Positions 36,801-45,345 of a stretch of DNA of 64,000 bases are shown here, one piece after another. Both the position numbers and the translations under genes were made by a program. The number at the start of each line of letters is the position of its first letter. The first letter of the stretch is position 1. Below the pieces are notes generated by a model, which did no database searches, was not told where the DNA came from, and saw only the letters and a list, made by a program, of their open reading frames with translations. The DNA comes from Micropterus salmoides. Taxonomy: Eukaryota; Chordata; Actinopteri; Centrarchiformes; Centrarchidae. The stretch lies in NCBI RefSeq assembly GCF_014851395.1, contig NW_024044681.1, positions 19,511,492-19,575,491 on the forward strand, written 5' to 3'.

Positions 36801-39800
36801 GTCTGAGTACATCTCTCTCGCTCTCTCCCCTTCTCTCTCTCACTCTCCCTCTCTGGAGGGACCGGAGGGTTCAGAGGCTGAGAATCAGCTGTTCTGGAGG
36901 CTTGTGGTCAGTCTCACCCACAGAGGGATCTTTGTAACCCACCCCCATTCCACACATGCACGCACACACATGTGCACACACGCCACAGATTTCCTTTTTA
37001 AATATTTTCGACGATGGACACAAACTTAACTGACAGGGACACACACACGCTATTAATTTGTCTCTTAAAACAGAGACACCATCGTACAGAACGAGAGTAC
37101 TTTCAAAATTGTGTTTGTGTGTGTGCTTTTACATAAATGTTTGTGTGTTTCCACTGAAAAAGGTCAGTCATGAGACCTGAGCCATGCAACTCTAATTTGA
37201 ACTGATTTGCCGTGTTTGGTTGCAGCTCAGAACAAAACAACTCACTGCTGCTGTTTATCTCACCACATAATGCTTATGGGTGGCAGGGTGACAGAGAAAA
37301 GATACGTTTCTCGCCCTAACCTGAGGCTTTTAATCCCATCCATTACAGGACTAACCCATTAATCACACCAATCCAACCTAACCTCCTCCCAGACATGCCT
37401 CTCCCATCTTAACCATCCTTTCTTTTTCTTTTCTTTCCCTACACTTCTGGACTAGGGAGAGATATATAAATTGACTTGCTTGTTGTTTACTTTAATTATG
37501 TTGCCTGAGGCACATGATTATCTGTAATAGGAACATTCAAGATATACTTATGTGACACAAACATTCACTTTTTATGCCTTTTTCGAGAATTTTACGCCTC
37601 CAAATGAAGCTGTTATTTCACACTACAGCAGGCGTCCTCATCCTGCCTCCCCCACACTCCCAGACACCGAGGTCCCTCCAGATCCCACATTCTCCCGTCC
37701 ACTCATTTCTTTCTCTCTGTCCATCCTCCCTCTCTGATACTTGTCCTTTTAACTCCTTTCCCCCGTCAGCCTCCCTCCGTCCTTCCTCCAGACACCCATC
37801 CTCTTCAGACGGAGGTCAGAGTTCAAGTCTTGGCGGCCCCAGCAGCTCCCTCTGAGACAAAAGTCTACTTCAGAGATTGAACATCCCATAATTTATATTT
37901 TCATGACAACAGTAGATGTGTCACTGCTCGTTAGCAAGGGGGGTAGTGTTCAGTCAGACACCAAGCTGGCAAGATCTTTAAAAAGAAACATCTGGGGGAA
38001 AACAGTCATGGAATTCTATTTTTCACATTCTTTTAGTATCTTATCACTTTCCTCAGATAATAAAAAGTGAGAAGACACAGGAAACAAAGGAGCATGACTG
38101 TGGCCAAAGTCCTTATGGTCCTTTTACTATATTTTAATTTAAAACCCAGACCGTTGTGCTATGGGTCTATACTACTGAGCTGGATTTGGGGCTGCTTACC
38201 GAGTTGTTATCCAGCATCATGTGAACGCTTAGCCTGATCATGATTGTTAAGGTTAGTGATGCTTAAAATATATCCTGGGTATGATGAACTTGTTTCGTAT
38301 TATAGGCCCCAGGTAAGGAGACATTCAGACACTACAGTGACCATGGGAAAGCCACATGCATTGATTAATTTGTGCATCAAAGAATATTTTGTCCCCTTTC
38401 TTCTAGTTCAATGATAAGTTTGACATTTTGGGAAGAGTTAGATGATCGATACCATCGATACCACTCTCATGTCTGTAAGCTAAATATGTAACTACAGCCA
38501 GTAGCTGGCTAACTTAGCTAAGCACAAAGACAATGGAAAAATGGGGGAACAGCTAACCTAGCTCTGTCCAAAAAGTACCAAAATCCCCCTCTAGTAAATA
38601 CATTGTCTCTTGTTTGATTAATCCATACCAAAAAACTGTTAAAATGACAAATAGTTTAATTACAGAGTCAGGCTAGCTGTTTTCCCATTTCCAGTCTCTG
38701 TGCTAAGATGAGCAAACTGGCTGCTGGCGGTAGCTTCAATTTTAGTATGCAGACATGAGAGTGGTTTCAATCTTTAACTCTCTGCATGAAAGTGAATGTG
38801 CATATTTCCCAAAATATCAAACTTTTAAATTTGAAATCAAGTGGCTCAATGTCATGGAAACCGGCAGGCCTACAAATAAACAACTCTGTAGCTCTATACA
38901 GCATTTGGACATTTAAAGGACTAGTTCAAAATTTGGAAAATACGGTTATTTGATTTCCTGTCAAGAGTTAGATGAAAAGATACCACTCTCATGCCTGTAC
39001 GGTAAATATGACGCTGGAGCCAGAAGCTAACTTTGTTTAGCATTTAAGACTTGAAACAGGGAAACAGCTAGCTTGGCTCTTTCTGGCTCTGTAAAAACAT
39101 CAGTAAAAACATGATCAAGTCTTTTCTCCTGTTTGGTAGAAGAACTTTATCAGCTTAGTTTCCACTTGTACACACATGTATGGACCTGCCTCTTTGGATT
39201 TCTTTGTTGCAGAAAGTTTAACTGTATGTCAGAAACCAAAACAGTGAAAAGCGGTTTACTGAAGCAAAGTTTTTCCTCTGCTCTTTGAAATACCACTGAA
39301 AGTTAAATCAAGAAGTGGTCTGGACTTTCTGACTCTGAAAGAGAATGGAAAGATGGGGGTGAGTGGAGGATCACTGGGTGAGGGGGAGGAAAAGGCAAAA
39401 GGAAATGTAAGGGAGCCGTGGTCGAGGTCAAGGCTAGTGACAGAGAACTGGTGTTTCAGTATGTGGGTGTACATATGCAATTAATTATTACTATACTATA
39501 GTATTGTCAAAACTGTTGTATAAAATTGGAAACCGTTTTGTATCTTCCTTTGTGGTATAGTATAAGAGAGGATAATTATTATTCAAAATTACACAGACGA
39601 TTGTTTGAAAATGTTGCCTCTGTACTCTGCCTTATCGAAAACTGTTTTACAGCTTCAGTTTCTACAAATTTCTCCCAGTTGCAATATTGGCCCAGAACAC
39701 CATAATAATTACTACTGTTTCTTTCCACAGTGAGAATATTTTCTTCAAGAGTCCACAGCTGCACAACTGTTTGGCCACAAAACACTTTGGTTATAGCCTA

Positions 39801-41429
39801 CTGTATAAACTGCTGGAGTCCAAGTGTTTCATTGGCCTTTTTTCATGGAAAACTGTAGGAAAAGCACATCTGTAAATAATACATTTAATGATGGCTGATT
39901 ATTGATGGTTTCCGGGTCCTGGTATTGTGCATGCAGGCTCATTGTCACGTCTTACTGGGACATCATTAGTGTTATTAGTAACATCTCCTATTATGACCAT
40001 TCAAAATGTTTTGCTGTGAAAAAAGCCTGTTAAAAACACTGTAGGATGATGTGACTAATATGTATCATCATCATCATCATCATCACATAATAAGTATGAT
40101 TGCTGTATAAGAGTTGACCCACTACTGTTAATTAAAATAGATCTGAAGCTGCATTTGTGCTCAGGCTTTGAACAGTGTCGTTAGTTTTGACTGAGTTTGG
40201 CTTCTAAAATTAGGATGAGCTATTTCTTTTACCTCAGAGTGTCCTTCTATTTATGGGAACTGACATAATTTTTGTGTAATTTTATACCATGCCTGAATAA
40301 AGGGCCTGTTAGACCAATTAAATACCTGTAGGCAACATGATGGGGGGTGGTTGAATGGATGCTTTTCCTATGAATAATTTTTCTCCATAATGGTCATTGT
40401 TTCCCTTAACATAGCCTCTTGTTATCCTCGTTCAGTTTAGCCCACTGCTTCATCACCTGGTGTCACGTAATGCAGCAGCTTCCTGTTTGCAGCACTGTAG
40501 CCTGAAGGCTTTGGAACAGAGCAGCCATTCAGCTGCTGCTGCTGCAGATTCACTTCCAGCAGCGCTGCTTCCAACGGGGCACTTCTCTGTTGGTATCAGA
40601 TTGCATCACTCTACCTGAGTGAGGACACCTCCTCCATGCACACGCACAGCGCACCAGCCGGCATGTAGGTGTATGACATCACTCTCCCAGAGCAAGGCGC
40701 GAGGCGCACTCGGTTAATGGTTTATGGGTGGGGGTAAAGGCTGTTGACCCGAAACTTGCCAAAGGCATCCATTAACAATCCACAGTAAGGAGCGATGTCA
40801 CATAACCCCTCCAACCTGTTCTGTGTAGCTCAGAGCATTCCCAGCGTTTCGCCAGGTGCTTGAAATTTGTTTTCTGATCTTTGAGTTAAACTGAGTGAAG
40901 TTTATGATTTTTAAATCGTCACGCTTCAACAGTGATGAGAAAAGCATGCATGCCAGTATCTTTATTAAGGTGAATAGGTCTATGTTATGACCCTCCCTGA
41001 TGAATGAATCATTCATCAATAATAAAAAGTTTTAGGTTATCTCTGTTGTCTACGATGTCTAACTGCATCTCTTCTGAGTTTAGAGGACACGTGTGGTGAT
41101 TGATAATATTTGTGTGTGTCTGTGAAGATTCTCAGTCATCCATGTCATAGTTGTCCATGGAAGGTTAAAATCAAGGGCAGCTGGACTTGGGCTGAAGATC
41201 ACTTGAAGATGTTTCGCCTCTCATCCGAGAGACTTCTTCAGTTCTGAATTGTAAGCTATAGCCTATTTGACAATTTCTCATTTATCTCCTTAGATGTGAG
41301 CTTAAAATTAGTTTTTTGGTACGTTCATGCCTTCCTATTTATGGTGTCTTCTTCTCAAAGTTATTACACGTTTACTGTAGTTAATTAAATGAGAGACCGT
41401 TACTCACCACTTTGGAATCTGGACTCCAT
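24846..41429 (-). CDS. afap1l1: afap1l1: actin filament-associated protein 1-like 1 (19 coding exons, complete)
   Basis: Adaptor of the AFAP family, which binds F-actin and Src-family/cortactin partners at podosomes and invadosomes. Joining the 19 minus-strand exons gives 2307 nt, 768 residues plus TAG, the same length as I recall for human AFAP1L1. Domains: conserved N-terminal LLKMLDHE region; FVESLFEDF (shared with AFAP1L1); Pro-rich PPPLP-DDYYEEAVPL segment; acidic YNDSDALSSSYESY segment; PH1 at about 216-310 (CRICAFLLRKKRFGQW); SMSRAAGKK linker; PH2 at about 420-515 (GSWKERWC...SEDLGRWLG); tandem RRHAS/KRHAS motifs; C-terminal coiled coil about 620-706; LRKRPPSLYSSSKG and EWESKKAT end. 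FVESLFEDF and YYEDADNNYP favour AFAP1L1 over AFAP1 or AFAP1L2. Upstream neighbour ablim3 is on the same strand; fgf13 is convergent. Confidence 0.96.
24970..25095 (-). CDS. afap1l1: afap1l1 exon 18
   Basis: 126 nt, phase 0 to 0. Encodes AQGSKVEKVYNETVPVNSAS then ELRKRPPSLYSSSKGNVMQK. Donor GTGTGTGCA runs on toward a CA/TG microsatellite in the following intron. Confidence 0.95.
25525..25691 (-). CDS. afap1l1: afap1l1 exon 17 (coiled coil)
   Basis: 167 nt. Encodes GHGVEQRLAKLETLCKQKEE and ERVELELRLTEVKENLQKSL, heptad-rich coiled coil matching the AFAP actin-binding/leucine-zipper region. Acceptor ends TCCATGAAG, with no clean pyrimidine tract next to it. Confidence 0.95.
25780..25947 (-). CDS. 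afap1l1: afap1l1 exon 16 (coiled coil)
   Basis: 168 nt; donor GTCAGT. Encodes NVNQYARYGKTRAEEDARRY then LTQKEELEKQKEELRNALIS; YGK-RAEEDARRYL is a family signature. Confidence 0.96.
26133..26241 (-). CDS. afap1l1: afap1l1 exon 15 (RHAS repeats)
   Basis: 109 nt. Encodes EEDVESRTGQVRRHASFSSR and DSEKTEQQAVIKRHAS. The two R/K-R-H-A-S motifs match those in AFAP1L1 and resemble basophilic-kinase sites. Confidence 0.94.
26445..26526 (-). CDS. afap1l1: afap1l1 exon 14
   Basis: 82 nt; encodes WATTTAASSSSASTDSRTYD then EVYESVA. The R-x-YD-V-Y motif corresponds to RVYDDVPY in human, a candidate tyrosine phosphorylation and SH2-docking region. Confidence 0.92.
26651..26796 (-). CDS. afap1l1: afap1l1 exon 13 (end of PH2)
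   Basis: 146 nt; encodes TSCSEDLGRWLGVLFAETGS and EELHYDYIDVDTLTDIRHAA. The SEDLGRWLG helix closes PH2; HYDYIDV is family-wide. Confidence 0.97.
26961..27175 (-). CDS. afap1l1: afap1l1 exon 12 (PH2)
   Basis: 215 nt; encodes GYLSVCLSGSWKERWCVVRD and VVPLKGAEVVPGGLGPKHPF, strands 1-6 of the second PH domain including the W-K-E-R-W-C core. Confidence 0.97.
27954..28106 (-). CDS. afap1l1: afap1l1 exon 11 (inter-PH linker)
   Basis: 153 nt; encodes RGKRGAFSELTGSMSRAAGK then KINRIITFSKRKPPLPGEPP. SMSRAAG-KI-RII-FSK-K is the conserved linker motif before PH2. Confidence 0.96.
28907..29009 (-). CDS. afap1l1: afap1l1 exon 10
   Basis: 103 nt, donor GTAGGT; encodes VLQCDRQASDSDSGPTADSQ then STAQGLGRDTTDSL. 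QASDSDS matches QTSDSDS of human AFAP1L1. The intron side of its acceptor carries a long TATG/TATC microsatellite (29034-29120). Confidence 0.93.
29034..29120. repeat. (TATG)n(TATC)n(TA)n compound microsatellite
   Basis: About 87 bp of TGTA then TCTA then TA units, starting 24 bp upstream (in transcript sense) of the exon 10 acceptor of afap1l1. Confidence 0.95.
29575..30952. repeat. Unclassified 1.4-kb interspersed repeat with internal modules
   Basis: Begins near AGAACTGCAAGCAGCCCCCC and ends near GGGTTCCCAGCCCCATTTGG. Internal modules recur about 245 bp apart: CTTGTAACTGGAACATTTTT (about 29908) and CTTGTAATTGGGACATTTTT (about 30151); AAGGTCCCCGAGTTTGGTGT (about 29817) and AAGGTCCTCAAGTTTTGTGT (about 30062). 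No coding domain visible. GC-rich relative to its intron. Edges approximate. Confidence 0.65.
31039..31131 (-). CDS. afap1l1: afap1l1 exon 9
   Basis: 93 nt; encodes VVQDVGSQSSNTEGLDGSTS and PIIQRKLEIDK. It finishes the PH1 C-terminal helix (WLKVVQDV) and enters the linker. Donor GTGTGT. Confidence 0.93.
31251..31430 (-). CDS. afap1l1: afap1l1 exon 8 (PH1)
   Basis: 180 nt, phase 0; encodes CFKSIKESTPHTELPLNLCN, VIYVPKEGRKKRHELRFSLP and LAVQSKEQAQRWLK, the second half of PH1. Confidence 0.97.
32318..32529 (-). CDS. afap1l1: afap1l1 exon 7 (acidic segment and start of PH1)
   Basis: 212 nt; encodes NDSDALSSSYESYEEEEEEA, then CRICAFLLRKKRFGQWTKQL. SSSYESY-EEEEE and the start of PH1 are near-identical to AFAP family members. 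Confidence 0.97.
32688..32777 (-). CDS. afap1l1: afap1l1 exon 6
   Basis: 90 nt; encodes SRNSVEDAYYEDADNNYPTT then RINGPPKNS. YYEDADSSYPATRVNG is the human AFAP1L1 equivalent, and this block is absent from AFAP1 as I recall it. Confidence 0.95.
32910..33027 (-). CDS. afap1l1: afap1l1 exon 5 (proline-rich, YEEA segment)
   Basis: Encodes TPTDTPPPLPTTPLPDDYYE and EAVPLDPGSTPQYFTTNIN. PPPLP may bind SH3 domains and DDYYEEA holds candidate Src sites. To keep frame with exon 6 the donor must be A|GTTCTG at 32909, a weak GTT site; GTACAC six bases downstream would give the wrong phase. Confidence 0.88.
33106..33191 (-). CDS. afap1l1: afap1l1 exon 4
   Basis: 86 nt; encodes DCDLHMLSTSPMEQKEHKEE then EEKSHPHKS. 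DCDL matches the human FDCDLSD junction. An antisense LINE fragment begins only tens of bases upstream of this exon's acceptor. Confidence 0.92.
33205..33565 (+). mobile_element. LINE 3' fragment, antisense in afap1l1 intron 3
   Basis: Encodes a reverse-transcriptase C-terminal tail including LHGLAPQYLTDLL and APSLWNKLPLAIRSA, then a stop, a poly-C run and a short 3' UTR ending in ATT repeats. L2-like by appearance; 5'-truncated and non-functional. Confidence 0.85.
33607..33687 (-). CDS. afap1l1: afap1l1 exon 3
   Basis: 81 nt, phase 1 to 1; encodes NGSDVYMNSCLYGNGTSFVE then SLFEDF. FVESLFE-F is diagnostic for AFAP1L1. Confidence 0.94.
34702..34830 (-). CDS. afap1l1: afap1l1 exon 2
   Basis: 129 nt; encodes VVMERLVNELGSLLKMLDHE then KVSPATADKMASVRNILDSL. 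LL-LLDHE...EKM-V-SIL-SLQ is the conserved N-terminal block of AFAP proteins. An internal ATG (MERLV) at residue 10 is an alternative start. Confidence 0.95.
38416..38824. mobile_element. MITE-like foldback element (AGTTTGACATTTTGGGA), copy 1
   Basis: About 400 bp whose ends are long imperfect inverted repeats. The left end AAGTTTGACATTTTGGGA is mirrored by the right end TCCCAAAATATCAAACTT, and the homology continues through ACCACTCTCATGTCTG on both arms. No coding capacity. Related single-arm copies lie at about 38926-39125 and 63085-63290. Confidence 0.8.
38926..39125. repeat. Foldback family, partial copy 2
   Basis: Shares AAGAGTTAGATGAAAAGATA, CCACTCTCATGCCTGTACGG and AGGGAAACAGCTAGC with copy 1, in the same order as its left arm. 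Confidence 0.7.
41126..41253. repeat. Short retroelement-like repeat near afap1l1 exon 1
   Basis: Contains GAAGATGTTTCGCCTCTCAT and GAGACTTCTTCAGTTCTGAA, a sequence recurrent in teleost genomes and possibly Penelope- or DIRS-related. It lies about 150 bp inside intron 1 from the exon 1 donor. Family uncertain. Confidence 0.4.
41408..41429 (-). CDS. afap1l1: afap1l1 exon 1 (initiator)
   Basis: ATG at 41429 encodes MESRFQS plus one base, donor GTGAGT. It joins exon 2 in phase 1 and gives a 768-residue protein with LDHE at a position close to that in human. Intron 1 is 6.6 kb. The putative 5' UTR and promoter lie at about 41430-41650. Confidence 0.8.
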
Positions 41430-41889
41430 GTCGTTTGATATTTTAAAGTTTGGATCACCCCGCGTATTTCCAGCAATAATCCCTTGTTTCATTGAAAAGC
41501 GACGGTTAGTAGGCTAACGTGAGGCGTGTTCTCCAGTCACACAGCAGAGCTCTGTCAGCCTCCGTGCGGCCAAGTGAGTCAGAGTGGCGGCTACAGTTTA
41601 TAGTGTGACTAGGCAGCCGCTGGTTGATCATCCAGGGCTCCGCCGGGTCCTAGTGCTAGCCTGAGAGGCCGATAACACAAACATGAACACCCCGAATAGT
41701 GATAGTGTTTTCATTGTGTAACTGTCGTTGGTAGAATACATTGGAGTCACTTGAGTATTTCCATTTCATGCTACTTTATACTCACACTCCAAGATTCAGA
41801 AGGAAATATTGTAGCCTACTTTTTACTCCATGACAACTATCGGACAACTAGGCCTACTTACTTTACAGATTTAGGCTATACAAAAGATA

Positions 41890-42490
41890 TGAGATATAAG
41901 ACAAGGTTTATTGCAAATTTCAACAACAAGGCAATTCAAAGTGCTTAACATAAAACAGACAAGCAACACAGGGAAATAAAAAAGGTATTTAAATACAATT
42001 TTTAATAGAATATGAAAACCAGTTAATGTGCAGTTTAAGATCCATCCATCGTCAACCGCTTATCCTGCGTACAGGGTCGCGGGGGGCTGGAGTCAATCCC
42101 AGCTGACATCGGGCGAAAGGCGGGGAACACCCTGGACAGGTCGCCAGTGCAGTTTAAGATATTAATCAAAATACTTCCATTTGATTTCATAAATGTCAGC
42201 GGTAAAGTAAAAAGTCTTCAGCCTTAATTTAAAAGAACCAAGAGTTTCAGCAGTTTTCTGGAAGTTTGTTCCAGGTGGTGCATACAAACTGCTGCTTCTT
42301 CATGTTAATTGTAACTCTGGGGACAGAAAGCAGACCAGTTCCAGACGACCTAAGAGGTCATGACATAGCAGAAATTCAGAAATGTATTTTGGTCCTAATC
42401 CGTTCAGTGCTTTATAAACCAACGGGAGTATTTATTATAAAATCAATTATTTGACAGACACAAAGCAAGTGATGTGATCAACTTATTTGG
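41890..42490 (-). mobile_element. LINE 3' fragment interrupted by a SINE-like insertion
   Basis: Matches the 3' end of the LINE at 57357-59340: both contain ACAGAAAGCAGACC, AGAAATGTATTTTGG and AAATCAATTATTTGACA in the same order and orientation. Interrupted at 42042-42146 by a SINE-like piece. No intact frame. Confidence 0.75.
42042..42146 (-). repeat. SINE-like fragment with 14-bp target duplication
   Basis: A reverse-oriented 3' piece of the family seen at 4251-4525 (CCAGCTGACATCGGGCGAAA and GGACAGGTCGCCA). It is flanked by the direct repeat GTGCAGTTTAAGAT at 42028-42041 and 42147-42160, marking a single insertion into the older LINE fragment. Confidence 0.8.
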
Positions 42491-43779
42491 TCTCAGTTGG
42501 TCTCATAATGTGCCTACTGACATTATGGTACACCAGACTTTATACAGTAAATGGATGGAAAGGACCCACACACAATGATTAAAGGTAGAGGAACCAGAAA
42601 GAACATACTTAAGCTATTCAAATGTGTCTTTTTTCAGACATTTCTTCAATTTTTACCATTTGCCAGATAATTAGTAAATAATTTTGCCTCCTAATGCCTC
42701 TAAAAATAAAGCAAAAAAAGATATTTTTTGGTTGAACTTGTCACAATTAATGAGGAAGGGTCACATAGACATTGCTCTCTTTAATGGGCCTAAAAGTTTG
42801 TGAAGTGTTGGTCTACGTGGTACATAAAGTATATTATTATTGTATATTGTCAGGTATGCATGTACAATAGCATTGCTGATTTATCTGCCAAGTGAACCAT
42901 TACATTAGGCTACTTGATATTCTCCAAATACCTCAGAAAACTTCTCAGATTCTTTAGTTTTCCATGCTGGTGTAAAGGTGAATAATATAATGAGATTAAT
43001 CATTAATTAATTTCAAGTTAATTGCTGTAAATTACATTATAGCTCAGAATTAAATTAAAAAGTCCAACATTTCTAAACATTGGAAGAACATGAATCCTAT
43101 CAAGAAACTGCTGAACCCTGAACAAAAAACTGCAAGGTTGTTCACCATCCCAAACATCGTCATGTACATTCAAGGTTCATGAATAATATTGAGGACAATA
43201 AATAATAAAAGTGATGCTTGAATAATTTATTCAGACGTGGGTTTGCAAATAATGTTACTCCAGTAAATCAAAAGCTGTAAACACACACACCTCATCGTTT
43301 CAGTTCCTGCAGTAAAGAGCAACATTAATCCATCTTTTACATTCAATTACAACAAGCTATCCAACACATTTTGTTCCTATTAAATCCATTTCAGTGTAGT
43401 TTCGCTCACACGTGTTTTATCCAAAACACAAATTTTAAATTCTTAACATGCTAAGGCTTTACTGTTGTGACATGCGTCAACTCTTGATTAAACTTTTTTT
43501 GTGAGTACTTTTCCCTTCGCATCTATCTTTGTTTATCTCTTCACGCATTCCTTCAGTTGTTATTTCCTCCTTTTCTCCATCTTCTTTGACCTCTTCCTAT
43601 TTCCTTCCTTCACTTCAGAATAGTTTTTTCTCAATATTCAGAGGGATCCTCCATCGGTCACGCACACATACACAAACACACACACAAACATGATCAGTCT
43701 GGTTTACTTGTAATCCAGCAGCTGAGTCACGATCGCAGCTGCAAGTGACTTGACAAAAACAAAACAAGTGAAGCACATA

Positions 43780-44339
43780 CACTTTCTCACAAAAGTGAGT
43801 ACACCCCTCACATTTTTGTAAATAAAAACTGTCAGTGCTCAGACTGCATCAAATTGGTCTGCATGACTGTCGTCCCAGAAGGAAGCCTCTTCTAAAGATA
43901 ATGCACAAGAATGCCCGCAAACAGTTTGCTGAAGACAAGCAGACTAAGGACATGGATTACTGGAACCATGTCCTGTGGTCTGATGAGACCAAGACAAACT
44001 TATTTGGTATAGATGGTGCCAAGCGTGTGTGGCGGCAACCAGGTGAGGCGTACAAAGACAAGTGTCTCTTGCAGTGCTGGAAAATAATGGTGGCCACACA
44101 AAATATTTACACTTTTTTTGGACATTTTCACTTAGGGGTGTACTCCCTTTTGTTGCCAGCTTTTTAGACATTAATGGCTGTGTTAATTTGAGGGGACAGC
44201 AAATTACACTGTAATCCAAGCTGTACACTCACTACTTTACATTGTAGCAAAGTGTCATTTCTTCAGTGTTGTCACATGAAAAGATGTAATCAAATATTTA
44301 CATAAATGTGAGGGGTGTACTCACTTTTGTGAGATACTG
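43780..44339 (+). mobile_element. Tc1/mariner-like transposon, internally deleted
   Basis: Ends are inverted repeats of about 44 bp containing TCTCACAAAAGTGAGTACAC and CCCTCACATTT, each next to a TA dinucleotide (43778-43779 and 44340-44341). Between them a transposase fragment reads SDETKTNLFGIDGAKRVWRQ and PGEAYKDKC (about 43980-44075), including the catalytic Asp of WSDET. At 560 bp against about 1.6 kb for a full element, it is deleted and inactive. Confidence 0.92.
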
Positions 44340-45231
44340 TAAATCTTCTTCTTGTGTGTAGTACTAAAACCTGATTTCTAAACTTCACTAACATATCTGA
44401 GCTCAGAGCCATTACAAAGTTTGTTCACATTAAACCACATCATATTTCAAAAACCATTCAGTGAACTGTACAGTCTGCTCATGTCATAGAGAAGAACTCT
44501 AAACACTGATATGGCTTCAGAAAAATAACTGACATCAAAATCAAACACATGCCAGTATTAAAAAAAGAAGAAAACCTTTGGTTTTCAGCATTAGCATGTT
44601 AAAAAAAACACTGTGTATATCATGTTGAGTAACCCTAACGTTGATAATCACACTATTCTTGTCCACCAGTCTTGTCAGCTTAGGAGTTGCAGAGGATAGT
44701 GTCTGTGTGACTAAACAGGGTCCTTCTTGCTTTCAACAACATCCCAGTCTGTCTTCCAGGCAGTCTATTTGCTTCCCAAGCTGTCTCCCTCACTTTCGGC
44801 ATAAATGCACATTTGACTCAGAATGGCAGACCCTTAGTATGTTAACAAGTACTTCAGCTTCTGGTCCGCCTGCACATATATTGGACTGTCACTCCGGTGC
44901 CCCTGTTAACACACTGCCATCTGCTGGAATTAAAGGAAGAAGCAGCCAACACCTCCCTCTGCTCATTACTTTCTGTCTGTTGTAGCCTCTCAAAGTCTTC
45001 CTGCTTTCCTTTCAGTTTTCTTTACCTTTTGGCCAGTTGGCTGACTTCATATCTTAAGAAGTCAATTACACACCTTTTAAAAGCACTCAAAATCTGGAGA
45101 CCAACTGCCATTCATTTCAGCCAGTTCCTCTTCCACTGTGACACAGAGTCAATCTGGGGTCAGGAGGCCTTTCTAGAGGCACACTGTAGGCAGGGGACCT
45201 GCATTAGGGTAGTCTTCTCTGGTTCATTTTC

Positions 45232-45345
45232 TCAGAAGAGTCTGACCTGTTTCTTCAGTTCGTTCTTCTTCCACTGAGCAAGATGATCAAAGGCAGACAT
45301 TGACATGCCAAAGACTCTGTAGAACTCCTCTGGTGAGAGGTGTCG
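45232..45345 (-). CDS. ablim3: ablim3 terminal exon (villin headpiece C-terminal half)
   Basis: Acceptor CTCCTCCCAG; encodes RHLSPEEFYRVFGMSMSAFD and HLAQWKKNELKKQVRLF, then TGA at 45234-45232. This is the headpiece helical core; the KKNELKK basic patch and terminal Leu-Phe are the F-actin-binding features of the fold. Confidence 0.97.
   Translation of the reverse strand, partial: RHLSPEEFYRVFGMSMSAFDHLAQWKKNELKKQVRLF

Larger units (their letters stand above)
34831..41407 (-). other. afap1l1 intron 1
   Basis: 6.6 kb. Contains pyrimidine-rich stretches (36360-36560, 37620-37860), two related foldback/MITE copies (38416-38824 and about 38926-39125), an ATC repeat near 40066-40086, and a short Penelope-like(?) fragment at about 41126-41253. 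No exon recognised. Confidence 0.6.
41430..45231 (-). other. Intergenic gap between afap1l1 and ablim3
   Basis: Holds the presumed afap1l1 promoter (41430-41650), a LINE 3' fragment with a nested SINE-like insertion (41890-42490), AT-rich sequence, the Tc1 remnant (43780-44339) and probably the ablim3 3' UTR immediately below 45232. Genes that sit near these loci in human (GRPEL2, PCYOX1L) were not recognised. Confidence 0.55.

Noticed and set aside
43835..44167. 110-residue frame as a host gene
   Set aside because: It is the remaining transposase fragment of a Tc1-like element bounded by inverted repeats.
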